Notes: generated by a model not told the origin, from the sequence alone. DNA of 64,000 bases from Actinacidiphila glaucinigra (GCF_900188405.1 NZ_FZOF01000036.1:20790-84789); one strand, 5' to 3'; shown: positions 18,185 to 28,749, counted from the stretch's first letter. Program-made: numbers and translations.

Positions 18185-19210
18185 TCACTTGCCGGGTCGC
18201 TGGGGGAGGGAGCCGGTGGCCGGCAGGGGTGCAGCCTGCGGGATGCCGGCCTGCCGCCACTGCGCGGGGGAGAGGCCGTAGACCGTACGGAAGGTGCGGC
18301 TGAAGTGGGCGTGGCTGGCGAAGCCCCAGCGGTGCGCGATGGACGCCACCGTCTGCCCCGCGAGTTCGGGGCGTACGAGGTCCCTGCGGCAGGCCTCCAG
18401 CCTGAGGCGCTGGATCCAGCGGCCGACGGTCATCGGCTCGTTCTGGAAGAGCTGGTACAGGTAGCGGACGGAGATGTGGTGCACGGCCGCGACTGTGGCC
18501 GGGGCGAGGGTGGGCTCGTCCAGGTGGGCGCGGATGTATGCGCGGAGGCGTTGCAGGAGGGCCTGTTCCACCGCGGCCTGTTCGCCGGTGGTTCCCTCCA
18601 GGGCGATCAGGGCCGTGAGCACGTCGACGATCCCCTGCCTGAGGAATTCCGTGGAGGCCGGTGCGAAGTTGCAGTGGTCCGGTGCGCGGATGCAGCGGTC
18701 CGTGATCGTGACGAGCCCGTTGACGTACGACGCGAGGATTCCGCTGATTCCCTGGCCGGGGGAGTAGGCCCGGCCGGTGGTCAGGAGCAGTGCCGAGTCG
18801 GGGAGTTCCACCAGCTGGCGGGGGACGGTGGCCACGTGTTGCCGTACGGGGCAGGTGAAGTCCAGGACGTAGGGCCTGCGGGTGTCGAGGATGACGAGCT
18901 GGCCGGCCGCGATCGGGGTTTCCCGGCCGTCTTGGGTGGCGATGCCGTACCCGGTCCTTTGGAGGCTGACGACCAGGGAGTCGTCGCCGTCCGCGGCGAT
19001 GAGTGGCGCGGTGCGCGCCATCCGTTGCGGGCTGGCCTCCAGGGACCCGACCTGGACGCCCGCGACGCATGCCTGTCGTATGGTGCCGTGGATCTTGGTT
19101 TCCGCCTGTGTGTGGACCTCCAGCCGTATGAAGGCCTTGCCTACGGCGTCCGTCCAGTACTCGGCCCGCTCGGCGGGTGGTTTTTTGTCGGTGCAGAATG
19201 CTTGGATCAC
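18185..19210 (-). CDS. AraC family transcriptional regulator
   Basis: 341 aa from GTG 19210 (VIQAFCTDKKPPAERAEYW) with GAGGAC upstream; the longer open frame to 19546 is low-complexity and unlikely. The first two-thirds form an AraC-binding-2 type sensor domain (YWTDAVGKAFIRLEV, later QLVILDTRRPYVLDF). The last ~100 residues hold two helix-turn-helix units of HTH_18 (ISVRYLYQLF and TVASIAHRWGFASHAHFSRTF). This layout is that of the FeaR/NphR-type activators of catabolic operons. Target genes are not evident; the neighbours are the hydrolase (convergent) and a GntR gene. Confidence 0.88.
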   Translation of the reverse strand: MIQAFCTDKKPPAERAEYWTDAVGKAFIRLEVHTQAETKIHGTIRQACVAGVQVGSLEASPQRMARTAPLIAADGDDSLVVSLQRTGYGIATQDGRETPIAAGQLVILDTRRPYVLDFTCPVRQHVATVPRQLVELPDSALLLTTGRAYSPGQGISGILASYVNGLVTITDRCIRAPDHCNFAPASTEFLRQGIVDVLTALIALEGTTGEQAAVEQALLQRLRAYIRAHLDEPTLAPATVAAVHHISVRYLYQLFQNEPMTVGRWIQRLRLEACRRDLVRPELAGQTVASIAHRWGFASHAHFSRTFRTVYGLSPAQWRQAGIPQAAPLPATGSLPQRPGK

Positions 19211-19597
19211 GATGTCCTCGCGAGTTGCCAGGAGGCATTGGGCCCCCTGGAAGCTGCGCGGGGTGCGACATTGGGGACCCCTTACGCTGCCACCGTAAAG
19301 TCCGGTCGCGGTTTCGGGCGGCCTGCCGGGCGGGAGTGCGGGACATCCGTGGATATGTGGCGCGGAGGCTGCGGGATTCCCGCTGTGCGGCCATGTGCAA
19401 CCCTGCATGGTGTTGCGATCGCCGACGCGCTCGTGTCCGCGGAGGCCGATGCCCTCTGGAACGCGGAATACGCGCAGGTCAGTGACGAAAGCGCCAACGA
19501 TCGCAACAGAAATCGTCCGCGCGAGTGGGGCACGGGCGGCCGACACGGTCGAGCTGGAAGGGGCCGGCTCCGCTGCTCCTGCGCGGGACCCTTTTCG
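19211..19597. other. Intergenic region upstream of the AraC gene
   Basis: 387 bp. Open frames on both strands are Ser/Arg/Pro-rich and have no ribosome site. The region must hold the AraC promoter; the segment CTTACGCTGCCACCGTAAAG near 19285 contains a near-symmetric CTTACG/CGTAAAG pair that could be a binding site. The GntR gene ends at 19598. Confidence 0.4.
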
Positions 19598-20263
19598 TCA
19601 GCGGACCGGTCGCGGGGGGAAGCGGACCCTGGTGTCCTGGGTGTGGGCGCGCATGACCTGCTGGGCACGAGTGTCGTCGCGGTCGGCGATGGCCGCGATC
19701 AGTTCGCGATGCTCCACCCAGGCTTGATGGACCACGGGTGTGTAGTACCGGCGAACCCTGTTCTCGACATGGGCTGCCAAGTCTGCGAGGACCGCGTTCC
19801 CCGCCAGTTCCATGACGCAGGCGTGGAACGTGGCATTCGCGGCGACCGCTCCCTCCACGTCGTCGGCGGCGACAGCCGCCTCGCCCGTCGCACACAGGCT
19901 GTCGAGCCGCGCAAGTCCATCGGCGGACGCGCCGACCGCGGCCAGGCGTGCTCCCTCGGTCTCCAGCAGGGCACGGACGACGAAGAGCTGGTCGGTCTCC
20001 ACACCGGTCGGCTCGTGGACGAAGGCACCCTGCGCCGGGCGGAGGTCCACCCACCCCTCGGCGTTGAGCCGTTGCAGCGCCTCGTGGACGGGCTGCCGGG
20101 AGACCCCAAGACGGGCCGCGAGCTCGCTCTCCACAAGATGCCGGCCTGGACGCAGCGTCCGTGAACTGACCAGCTCCAGCAGCGCCTGGTACACCTGCTC
20201 GCGCAACGGCCCGGGGCGCTCCAGCTTGGGGACGGTTCCTTGCGGCAGCCCGTTGAACGGCAT
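19598..20263 (-). CDS. GntR family regulator, FCD subfamily
   Basis: 221 aa from ATG 20263, with GGAGG five nt upstream. A winged helix at the N-terminus (LREQVYQALLELVSSRTLRPG, then SELAARLGVSRQPVHEALQRL) is followed by the all-helical FCD ligand domain (residues about 95-215) with metal-site residues such as NATFHACVMELAGN and EHRELIAAI. FCD regulators sense organic acids and control catabolic genes. The SDR gene at 20568 is divergent and is the most likely target. Confidence 0.9.
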   Translation of the reverse strand: MPFNGLPQGTVPKLERPGPLREQVYQALLELVSSRTLRPGRHLVESELAARLGVSRQPVHEALQRLNAEGWVDLRPAQGAFVHEPTGVETDQLFVVRALLETEGARLAAVGASADGLARLDSLCATGEAAVAADDVEGAVAANATFHACVMELAGNAVLADLAAHVENRVRRYYTPVVHQAWVEHRELIAAIADRDDTRAQQVMRAHTQDTRVRFPPRPVR

Positions 20264-20567
20264 CTCGGCCTCCACTGGTCCCTTTGATGTCCCTACTGCG
20301 TTGCACCCAGCAGGCGTTGGGCAAAGTATCGACCTGTCCAGGACGCGTGAGAAGTCGATCGGGGCCCCGTCGGGTTGTGGCGCCGTGGTGGCCGCGGCAG
20401 GGCGGACAGCCGGTGAAGATGCGCCGCGGTACGTCTGCCATCAGGATGAGGAGACGGTAGATGGGGTATCGGCAATGTGCGCGGTGGTGCTCCCCAGCAA
20501 GCGTGACCGACTGTTGACCGTACGGGACCGCCCGCAGCCTCGCACAGGGACGAGAGGCAAGCACGTC
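20264..20567. promoter_or_regulatory. Divergent promoter region, GntR / SDR
   Basis: 304 bp between the divergent starts. Minus-strand and plus-strand frames have no ribosome sites. I could not find a convincing GntR palindrome, but control elements for both genes should be here. Confidence 0.35.
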
Positions 20568-21314
20568 ATGAGCGAGGCAGAGCAAGGGGCCGGCCGCGTG
20601 GTCATCGTCACCGGTGGTACGCGGGGCATGGGCCGTGAGACGGCCGGCTATCTCGCGCGGAACGGCTACCGGGTCGTGGTGAACTACGCCGGGAACGAAG
20701 CGCAGGCGAACGAGACCGTCGAGGAGATCACCGCCGGCGGCGGGACGGTCGTGGCGAAACGTGCGGACGTCGCGGACGAGGTCGCGGTCTCGGCCATGTT
20801 CGACGAGGTGGAGGCCGAGTTCGGGGGAGTCGACGTCGTGGTCCACGCGGCAGGGGTCATGCCGGTCGGCCCGATGGTCGACTTCGACCTCGCCCAGCTC
20901 GACCGGCTGCTGAATGTCAACATCCGCGGCACCTACGTGGTGAACCAGCAGGCCGCGAAACGGCTCCGCTCCGGCGGCGCCATCATCAACTTCTCCAGCT
21001 CCATCACCAGGTTCAGCCGGCCCGGCTACACCGCGTACGCGGCGACCAAGGGCGCGGTCCAGGCCATGGCCCTGATCCTCGCGCGCGAACTGCGGGGGCG
21101 GGACATCACCGTCAACGTGGTGGCCCCCGGCCCCATCGCCACCCCGCTGTTCTTCGAGGGGAAGAGCCAGGAGGTGATCGACCGCATCTCCGCCGAGCCG
21201 CCGCTCGGGCGCCTCGGCGAGCCGGACGACGTCTCCGGGACGGTCGCCTTCCTCGCCGGCCCCGGCCGCTGGATCAATGGCCAGACCCTCTTCATCAACG
21301 GCGGAGCCATTTGA
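20568..21314 (+). CDS. Short-chain dehydrogenase/reductase (SDR)
   Basis: 248 aa from ATG 20568. Classical SDR: cofactor motif TGGTRGMG (about 15-22), an NVNIRG core with Asn118, a catalytic Ser in NFSSS (about 143-145) and Tyr157-xxx-Lys161 in YTAYAATKGA. The Arg after the glycine motif and Asn40-Tyr at the end of the second strand suggest a preference that could be NADPH. Close relatives are 3-oxoacyl-ACP reductase-like or sugar/ketone reductases. It faces the GntR gene, and likely its product turns over the regulator's ligand. Confidence 0.9.
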   Translation: MSEAEQGAGRVVIVTGGTRGMGRETAGYLARNGYRVVVNYAGNEAQANETVEEITAGGGTVVAKRADVADEVAVSAMFDEVEAEFGGVDVVVHAAGVMPVGPMVDFDLAQLDRLLNVNIRGTYVVNQQAAKRLRSGGAIINFSSSITRFSRPGYTAYAATKGAVQAMALILARELRGRDITVNVVAPGPIATPLFFEGKSQEVIDRISAEPPLGRLGEPDDVSGTVAFLAGPGRWINGQTLFINGGAI

Positions 21315-21359
21315 GAGCCGTCGCCTGCGGCTGTCGTCCCGCAGTCCACGCCGTGATGC

Positions 21360-21887
21360 TCACCGCTCGAAGGTGCCGTACATGGTCGCCCGCGCGATCG
21401 CGTGCGTGAACAGCTGGAACTCCATGAGCGCGGGGGCTGTCGCCTCTGACACGTCCAGCTTCTCCACGTCGACGGCGTGCACCACGAGGAAGTAGCGGTC
21501 CGGGCCGTTGCCCGGGGGTGTCGCCGGACCGAGGTACCTCCGGTAGCCGGCGTCGTTGGGCAGCGTCACCGCTCCGCCCGGCAGCTCCCTTCCGTCACCC
21601 GCCCCGGCCGGCAGGCCGGTCACGGAGGCGGGGAGGTTGGCCACGGCCCAGTGCCAGAAGCCCGAGGCGGTGGGCACGTCGGGGTCGAACATCGCGACCG
21701 TGAAACTGCGGGTCCCCTCGGGGAACCCGGACCAGCTCAGCTGCGGTGAGACGTCCGATCCGCCCGCGCCCAGGATGCCGCTCACGTGCTCGCGCGCCAG
21801 TTGCCCGCCGTTGGCCAGGGACCGCGAGGTCAGCGTGAAACCCGGGATCGGCGGCATGAAGTCGTAGGGGGCATAGGGCTTGATCAT
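21360..21887 (-). CDS. YbhB/YbcL-type PEBP (Raf kinase inhibitor-like) protein
   Basis: 175 aa from ATG 21887. The phosphatidylethanolamine-binding-protein signatures are DPDVPTASGFWHWAVANLP (anion pocket with D-P-D and H) and, later, a GPATPPGNGPDRYFLVVHAVD strand. There is no signal peptide. Bacterial PEBPs of this type bind anionic ligands and their roles are not known. It converges with the SDR gene (45-bp gap). Confidence 0.9.
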   Translation of the reverse strand: MIKPYAPYDFMPPIPGFTLTSRSLANGGQLAREHVSGILGAGGSDVSPQLSWSGFPEGTRSFTVAMFDPDVPTASGFWHWAVANLPASVTGLPAGAGDGRELPGGAVTLPNDAGYRRYLGPATPPGNGPDRYFLVVHAVDVEKLDVSEATAPALMEFQLFTHAIARATMYGTFER

Positions 21888-22223
21888 GACGGTCCCTCGC
21901 TCTCGGCTACGACCTGCCGTCCGCGTTGGCGCCGATCCAGACGGTCATTTCCACGCTAGGACCGGCCATTCGGACCGGCAATTCAGTTCGCGGCGGCCAC
22001 GCATCCGGCATGGCACGCACTCAATCGAGTCACGGAAGGTGACCGGACGCCGGCGGATGGTGCCACCATGCCTGCGGCTCCGGATGCGCGCCGATGGCAG
22101 GCGCAGGACGCTGGAGACATCCGAAGCGGAGCGGCGGCAACGTCGACCGGCGCAGCATCCCGAGACCGTCCCGCTGAGCCGGCACGTCGCGCTGCCGCTC
22201 GCCGACGAAAGCGAGGCACTCCT
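21888..22223. other. Divergent intergenic region, PEBP / alcohol dehydrogenase
   Basis: 336 bp with no protein-like frame on either strand. It should hold the promoters of both genes. A GAGG ribosome site for the dehydrogenase is at its right edge. Confidence 0.4.
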
Positions 22224-23297
22224 ATGCAGATGCAAGCAGCCCGTATGCATGGCTACAAAGAGCCCCTTCGAATCGAAGACGTCCCCATGCCCGACCCGGC
22301 GCCCGACGAGATCCTGCTGAAGGTCGCGGCGACAGGCATGTGCCGCAGTGACTATCAGCTCCTCAACGGTTACTTCGAAGTGCCCTTCCCCGTGGACCTC
22401 CCCTACATCCCCGGCCACGAGGTCACCGGCCGGGTGGCCGGCCTGGGCGGCGCCGTACCGAAGTCGGTGGGCTACTCCGAGGGCGACATGGTCGTGGTCA
22501 ACCCCAGCTGGGGCGACGGCACATGCCGCCAGTGCCGGGAAGGCAACGAGCAACTGTGCAGCGGCAACGGCAGGTGGGTGGGCTTCGGACCCCCCGGAGG
22601 CTTCGCCGAGTACATGGCCGTGCAATGCCGGCACGCGATACCCGTATCGGAGAACGCGGCGAAGACGCCCGAGGTCCTCGCCCCGATGACCGACGCGGGC
22701 ATGACCCCGTACCGCGGGATGCGCAAGCTCCGGGACACCGGCAAGCTCGGTCCCGGCCGCACCGTCGCCGTCACCGGTATCGGAGGCCTGGGCAGCTACG
22801 CCGTCCAGTACGCGAAACTCCTCGGCAGCGGAGCGACCGTGGTCGCCCTCGCCCGCAAGGACGACAAGCTGGACGTGGCGAAGGAGAACGGCGCCGACCA
22901 CGGGATCAACGTCCGCGACAAGTCCACCGAGGCCATCCAGGACGAGCTGGAGCGGCTCACCGGCCGCAGGACGATCGACGCCGTCCTGGACTGCGTCGGC
23001 AGCACCGCGTCCGTCTCCATGGGGTTCGACCTGCTGGGCCCCGAAGGAGTGCTGGCGGCCGTCGGCCTCATGAGCCACCACGTCGAGCACAAGCAGTTCC
23101 CCTTCGTGGGGACGGAGCTGACCTACCTCGGTTCCTTCTGGGGCAACCACCTGGACCTCGTCGAGGTGCTCTCCCTCGCCGAAGCCGGTCTCGTCAAGCA
23201 CAACGTCACCAAGGTCGGACTGGAGGACGTCAACGACAACCTGGAGGCCCTGGGGCGCGGCGACGTCGTCGGTCGCCTGGTCATCGTCTTCGAGTAG
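22224..23297 (+). CDS. Zinc-dependent alcohol dehydrogenase (MDR)
   Basis: 357 aa from ATG 22224, preceded by GAGG. The catalytic zinc ligands are visible (GMCRSDYQ with Cys40, and GHEVTG with His65/Glu66). The structural-zinc lobe reads WGDGTCRQCREGNEQLC: three of the usual four Cys are there, with Asp in place of the first. The Rossmann motif is VTGIGGLGSYAVQYAKLLGS. It should oxidise a primary or secondary alcohol, or reduce an aldehyde, with NAD(P). It is a single gene with no operon partner. Confidence 0.9.
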   Translation: MQMQAARMHGYKEPLRIEDVPMPDPAPDEILLKVAATGMCRSDYQLLNGYFEVPFPVDLPYIPGHEVTGRVAGLGGAVPKSVGYSEGDMVVVNPSWGDGTCRQCREGNEQLCSGNGRWVGFGPPGGFAEYMAVQCRHAIPVSENAAKTPEVLAPMTDAGMTPYRGMRKLRDTGKLGPGRTVAVTGIGGLGSYAVQYAKLLGSGATVVALARKDDKLDVAKENGADHGINVRDKSTEAIQDELERLTGRRTIDAVLDCVGSTASVSMGFDLLGPEGVLAAVGLMSHHVEHKQFPFVGTELTYLGSFWGNHLDLVEVLSLAEAGLVKHNVTKVGLEDVNDNLEALGRGDVVGRLVIVFE

Positions 23298-23380
23298 CAC
23301 CCAGGGGCGGGCAACCCGCCTCAGCGGCTGCCTGCCCTCCCCGGATGGCTCTCATGCCCCCGCCCCGTCCCCGAGCGCTG

Positions 23381-24468
<1,088 letters not shown>

Positions 24469-24472
<4 letters not shown>

Positions 24473-25332
24473 GACGCGGTCATCCAGCGGTCGCGAAGGG
24501 CTGCCAGCACCGCGATCGACACGGTCAGCAGGACCAGGCTGAGGGCGATGGCGGCCTCCGGGTCGCTCTGGAGGGCGAGGTAGACGGCGAGGGGCATCGT
24601 CTGCGTACGGCCGGGGAAGTTGCCGGCGAAGGTGATGGTGGCGCCGAACTCGCCGAGTGCCCGGGCCCACGCGAGGACGGCTCCGGCGGCGATGCCGGGG
24701 GCGATCAGCGGCAGCGTCACCCGGCGGAAGGCGGTGAAGCGGGAGGCGCCGAGGGTGGTGGCGGCCTCCTCGTAGCGCGGGTCGGCGGCCCGCAGGGTGC
24801 CCTCGACGCTGATGACCAGGAACGGCATCGCGACGAAGGCCTCCGCGACGACGACGCCCGCCGTGGTGAAGGGCAACGTGACGCCGAACCAGGCGTCCAG
24901 CCACTTTCCGACGATGCCGTTGCGGCCCAGCGCCATGAGCAGGGCCACACCGCCCACCACCGGCGGCAGCACCAGCGGCAGCGTCACCAGGGCCCGGACC
25001 AGGCCGCGGCCGGGGAAGTCCGTGCGGGCGAGCAGCCAGGCCAACGGCACGCCCAGCACCAGGCTGACCGCTGTTGCCGCGGTGGCGCAGAGCAGGGACA
25101 GCTGGAGCGCCTGCCATACCTCGGGGCTGGCCAGTTGCTCGGGCAGGCTGTGCCACGGCGTGCGGACGATCAGGGCGATCAGCGGCACGATCAGGAACGC
25201 CAGGCCGAGGAGCGCGGGGACCAGCAGGGGAAGCGGCACGCCCCGGCGCATGCCCGACCCGAGGCGCCGGCGCCGTGGCCGGCCCCGGAGGGCTTCGGCC
25301 GCGGCGCCGGGCTTGTCGGCGGGTGAGGTCAC
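24469..25332 (-). CDS. modB: Molybdate ABC transporter permease
   Basis: 287 aa from GTG 25332, which overlaps the modA stop by four bases. It has five or six hydrophobic segments after a basic N-terminus (LLVPALLGLAFLIVPLIALI is the first). The binding-protein-dependent permease motif EEAATTLGASRFTAFRRVTLPL is complete, and ALGEFGATITFAGNF is typical of ModB. It is the membrane channel of the importer. The stop overlaps the ATG of modC. Confidence 0.92.
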
Positions 25333-26159
25333 GGGTTGAGGAACCCGGCCTCGGTCAGGACCTTCTGGCCCTCGGCGGACTGCACCAGCGCGATGAACGC
25401 CTTGGCGGCCTCGGCGTTCGGCGCGTCCTTGAGCAGGGTGATGGGGTAGTCGTTGACGGCGCCGGCCGACTCGGGGAAGTCCACGCCCTCCACCTTGTCA
25501 CCCGCGGCCTTCACGTCCGTCTTGTAGACGACCGCGGCGTCGGCTTCCTTCAGTTCGACCTTGGTCAGGGCGCTCTTGACGTCCTGCTCGTAGGAGACGG
25601 GGGTGAGCTTGAGCTTGCTGGCGTCCAGGGCCTTCTGGGCGGCGGCGCCGCAGGGCACTTCCTTGTCGCACAGGACGACCTTGAGGCCGGACTTGGTGAG
25701 GTCCTTCAGGGAGGAGATGCCGTCGGGGTTCCCCGGCAGGGTGGCGATCTCCAGCTGGTTGCGGACGAAGGTGGCAGGCGTGCCTTCGGCGTCACCGGCG
25801 TCCGTGACGATCTGCATCGTCTTGGGGCTGGCGGCCGCGAACACGTCCGCCGGGGCGCCGCCGGTGATGCTCGCGGCGAGGGAGTCGCTGCCGCCGAAGT
25901 TGAACGTCACCTTCGTGCCCGGGTGGGCCGCCTCGAACTCCTGGCCCAGTTCGGTGAAGCTCTCCTTGAGGGAGGCGGCGGCGAACACGGTCACCGTGCC
26001 GGAGACCTTGTCCGAGGCGGAGGCCGAGGCCGAGGAGTCCGACTTCGCCGGCGAGGCGTCGTCGGACGACGAGCAGGCGCTCAGGGCGAGCAGGGCGACG
26101 ACGCCTGCGGCGGACGCCCGCAGGGTACGGCGGGTCCGACGCGCGGAACGGGTGATCAC
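25329..26159 (-). CDS. modA: Molybdate-binding lipoprotein
   Basis: 276 aa from GTG 26159 (VITRSARRTRR), with GAGGGAG upstream; the frame stays open to 26189. A basic N-region and hydrophobic stretch lead to a lipobox LSAC, so it should be a membrane-anchored lipoprotein. Mature domain: TVFAAASLKESFTELG, the signature of ModA, then FNFGGSDSLAASITGGAPAD and LVVLCDKEVPC-like segments that carry the ligand-binding Ser, Tyr and Asp residues. It captures molybdate outside the cell and delivers it to ModB. It is the first structural gene of modABC. Confidence 0.93.
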   Translation of the reverse strand: MITRSARRTRRTLRASAAGVVALLALSACSSSDDASPAKSDSSASASASDKVSGTVTVFAAASLKESFTELGQEFEAAHPGTKVTFNFGGSDSLAASITGGAPADVFAAASPKTMQIVTDAGDAEGTPATFVRNQLEIATLPGNPDGISSLKDLTKSGLKVVLCDKEVPCGAAAQKALDASKLKLTPVSYEQDVKSALTKVELKEADAAVVYKTDVKAAGDKVEGVDFPESAGAVNDYPITLLKDAPNAEAAKAFIALVQSAEGQKVLTEAGFLNP

Positions 26160-26191
26160 GGGTCCACTCCCTCTGGTCCTGACGGACACAT

Positions 26192-26578
26192 CTACGGTCT
26201 CTCGACGACCACGTTGGTTGACTTGATCATGGCAACCGCTGGAACACCGGGTTCAAGCCTCAACTCCTCAGCCGATTCACGGCTGACCATCGCCACCACC
26301 CGGAACGGCCCGGCCTGGATCTCCACCTGCGCCGAGACGTCTCCGAGGATCACGTCCGTGACGATGCCGGAGAAGCGGTTGCGGGCCGAGGAGCCGGAGG
26401 GCTGCCGCTCCGTCCGGTGCATCCGCCGGGCGTAGGCCGCGAGGGCCGGACCGGGGATGATCCGGCGGCCCGTCCCGTCGCGCTCGGCGGTGAGTTTCCC
26501 GCCGTCGACCAAGCGCCTGACGGTGTCGGTGCTGACGCCGAGCAGGACGGCAGCGTCGCCGATCCGGTAGGTGTGCAT
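26192..26578 (-). CDS. HTH-TOBE molybdate-responsive regulator
   Basis: 128 aa from ATG 26578. The N-terminal 60 residues are a MerR/excisionase-type helix-turn-helix (YRIGDAAVLLGVSTDTVRRLV, then a wing RDGTGRRIIPG). The C-terminal ~65 residues (RNRFSGIVTDVILGDVSAQVEI onward) are a single TOBE/Mop domain that binds molybdate. It lies 32 bp upstream of modA on the same strand and opposite the molybdopterin protein, so it should act as the local molybdate sensor (a ModE-type role in a small architecture). The direction of control is not visible. Confidence 0.85.
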   Translation of the reverse strand: MHTYRIGDAAVLLGVSTDTVRRLVDGGKLTAERDGTGRRIIPGPALAAYARRMHRTERQPSGSSARNRFSGIVTDVILGDVSAQVEIQAGPFRVVAMVSRESAEELRLEPGVPAVAMIKSTNVVVERP

Positions 26579-26716
26579 ACGATGATGATACTGCCGCACG
26601 TGCGAGGCCAAACCTGACTGTCCCTTCGTATTCGCCGGGCATGCGATTCACAGGGGTTGCATGTGCGTTTACGTGGGTTATGCGTTGGGGTACCGTCCTG
26701 CGGGAGGTGATAGCCC

Positions 26717-27187
26717 GTGAGCCAGTCCCTCGCGACCGCCGGCCCGGTGGCGGAACTCGCCCTCACCGGGGATCTGGCCCGTCCGGCCCGGCTGACGGTG
26801 CCCGGTCTGCTCACGTGGCGGCAGCACCGGGCCGACGTCAGCTTCGAGTGCGCCACCAGCGGCATCCAGCGCCATCGCTTCACCGGACCGCTGCTGCACG
26901 ACGTGCTGACGGCCGCCGGTCCCGGATTCCACCCGACCCGGCGCAAGGACCGCCTGCGGTTCCTGATCGCCGTGGACGGCGCGGACGGCCACCGCGCCCT
27001 GCTGTCCTGGGCGGAGATCGACCCCGACTTCGGTCGCGCACCGGTCCTGCTCGCCGTCACCATCGACGGCACCTCGCTGGATCTCGTCGGCCCTCAGCTG
27101 GTCCTGCCTCAGGACCGTTGCGGGGCACGGCACATCAGCGGCATCAACGCGATCCGCGTGGACGGCGGCTACCGCCTGCGGGCGTGA
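26717..27187 (+). CDS. Molybdopterin-dependent oxidoreductase domain protein
   Basis: 156 aa from GTG 26717, after GGGAGGTGAT. The sequence matches an Oxidored_molyb domain of the sulfite oxidase superfamily: LTVPGLLTWRQHRADVSFEC with the motif holding the active-site Cys (about 45), then a TGPLLHDVLTAAG segment and HISGINAIRVDGGYR near the end. It is much shorter than sulfite oxidases and has no signal peptide or dimerisation domain, so it may be a cofactor-binding stand-alone module or a reduced enzyme. It is divergent from the molybdate operon and next to a methyltransferase fusion (40 bp later). Confidence 0.8.
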   Translation: MSQSLATAGPVAELALTGDLARPARLTVPGLLTWRQHRADVSFECATSGIQRHRFTGPLLHDVLTAAGPGFHPTRRKDRLRFLIAVDGADGHRALLSWAEIDPDFGRAPVLLAVTIDGTSLDLVGPQLVLPQDRCGARHISGINAIRVDGGYRLRA

Positions 27188-27226
27188 CATGCATCGAACC
27201 TGTGCGGGAACGGCGGAGGACGACTG

Positions 27227-28537
27227 TTGAGCTGGGTGGAACCGCCGGGTGTCCTGGTCGTCCAGCACCTGCCGCACGCGAGCCCGGATGCCATCGGTAC
27301 GACGCTGCAGGCCGCCGGGCTGGCTGTGCGGGTCTGCAGGGTGTGGGCGGGCGACCCGGTGCCGCGGTCGCCGGCCGCACTCGCGGCGCTGGTGGTGTGG
27401 GGTGGGCCGCCGGCCGCGCATGAGGACCTGACCCGATCCCACGAGCTTCCCACCTCGGCCGCCGAGCTGGCCCTGTTGAGGGCCGCGTTGGAGGCCGAGG
27501 TCCCCGTGCTCGGGGTGGGCCTGGGCGGGCAGTTGCTGGCCCTGGCGGCAGGCGGCGCCACTCGCCCCGGCCCTGGTGGGCCGGGCGGCTGCGAGGAGGT
27601 ACGCACGACCACGGCCGCGTCTGAAGATCCGCTGTTCGCCGGGGCCCCCGAACGCTTCCGCGTGCCGCACGGCCACGGCGTCACCCTGGACCTTCCGGCC
27701 GGTGCCGCCTTGCTGGCCGGCTGCGACCGCCACCCGGTCCAGGCGTTCCGGATCGGCGCTCGGGCCTGGGGGCTGCAGTTCCAGCCGGATGTAGACGCGG
27801 CAGAGGCGGATGCCGCCGCGGCCCTCCGGGCCGGGCTGACCACCGTGCCGGACCGCACGGCACCGGTTCCTGGCGGACGAGCCGTGTCGACGCCCTGCCG
27901 CGGGGGCATCCTCGAGCGGTTCGCCGACCTGGCGGCCGCCCGGGCGTTCGAGACCACGACCCGTGCCTTCTTCACATCCCGTGCGGCGGACTGGGAGCGG
28001 CGTTTCGCCGCCGACGGGCCCCGATACGCGGCGGCCGTCGCCGCCATGGAACTGCGCCCGGGGCAACGTGTCCTGGACGTGGGCTGCGGCAGCGGCCGGG
28101 CCCTGGCGGCCCTGCGCACGGCGGTCGGCGGCGAGGGAGTCGTGCTCGGAGTGGACCTCACTCCCGCGATGCTCGCGGCCGCGGTCCGGGAAGGACGCGG
28201 CGCCGTCGCCCGGCTGCTGCTGGCCGACGCCTGCCGACTGCCGCTGCCGGCCGGATCCCTGGACGGGGTTTTCAGCGCGGGTCTGGTCGACCATGTCCGC
28301 GAGCCCGCAGCGGCCCTGCACGAGTGGGCCCGCGTGACCGTCACCGGCGGTGTGCTGCTGCTCTTCCATCCCTCCGGTCGCGCCGAACGCGCCGCCCGCC
28401 ACGGCCGCTCCCTTGACCCGGCCGACCCGCTGGCGGAGGAGAACCTGCGCCCAGCTCTGCGCGCGGCGGGCTGGGACCCGGCCGGGTACGAGGACGCGGC
28501 GCACCACTTCATGGCGCGAGCCGTACGCAACGGATGA
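27227..28537 (+). CDS. Degenerate class I glutaminase fused to a SAM methyltransferase
   Basis: 436 aa from TTG 27227 (GGAGGACGAC site). Residues 1 to about 200 resemble a class I glutamine amidotransferase, with VVWGGPPAAHED and the elbow VLGVGLGGQLL. The catalytic Cys of that elbow is Gly98, and the HPE box reads FQPD (Gln186 and Asp188), so the triad is lost. Residues about 240-436 are a class I methyltransferase with VLDVGCGSGRAL (about 281-291), VLGVDLTPAML and ADACRLPLPAGSLDGVF. The fusion probably uses the dead glutaminase as a binding module. It follows the molybdopterin gene by 39 bp and may be cotranscribed. Confidence 0.8.
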   Translation: MSWVEPPGVLVVQHLPHASPDAIGTTLQAAGLAVRVCRVWAGDPVPRSPAALAALVVWGGPPAAHEDLTRSHELPTSAAELALLRAALEAEVPVLGVGLGGQLLALAAGGATRPGPGGPGGCEEVRTTTAASEDPLFAGAPERFRVPHGHGVTLDLPAGAALLAGCDRHPVQAFRIGARAWGLQFQPDVDAAEADAAAALRAGLTTVPDRTAPVPGGRAVSTPCRGGILERFADLAAARAFETTTRAFFTSRAADWERRFAADGPRYAAAVAAMELRPGQRVLDVGCGSGRALAALRTAVGGEGVVLGVDLTPAMLAAAVREGRGAVARLLLADACRLPLPAGSLDGVFSAGLVDHVREPAAALHEWARVTVTGGVLLLFHPSGRAERAARHGRSLDPADPLAEENLRPALRAAGWDPAGYEDAAHHFMARAVRNG

Positions 28538-28749
28538 TCCTCTAGAACACCCTGCTGCCATCGGTCGGTCCCTGCCGATGCCACACGGAGCAAGCCCCAG
28601 TGACAGCCCCCCGGCGGCGCCCCGCCCCCGCCCGTCGACGTGGATCGCACGCGGTCGAGCGGCGGCGGGACCCGCACCACAGGTAGTGACCCAGCCCCAC
28701 CCCACCCCACCGCAAGCCCCGCAGATGCCACCCAGACCGGAGATCGTGC

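Noticed and set aside
23306..23320. Small GGCGGG-CAA-CCCGCC hairpin between the alcohol dehydrogenase and modC
   Set aside because: Only 6 bp of stem; too weak to call a terminator with confidence.
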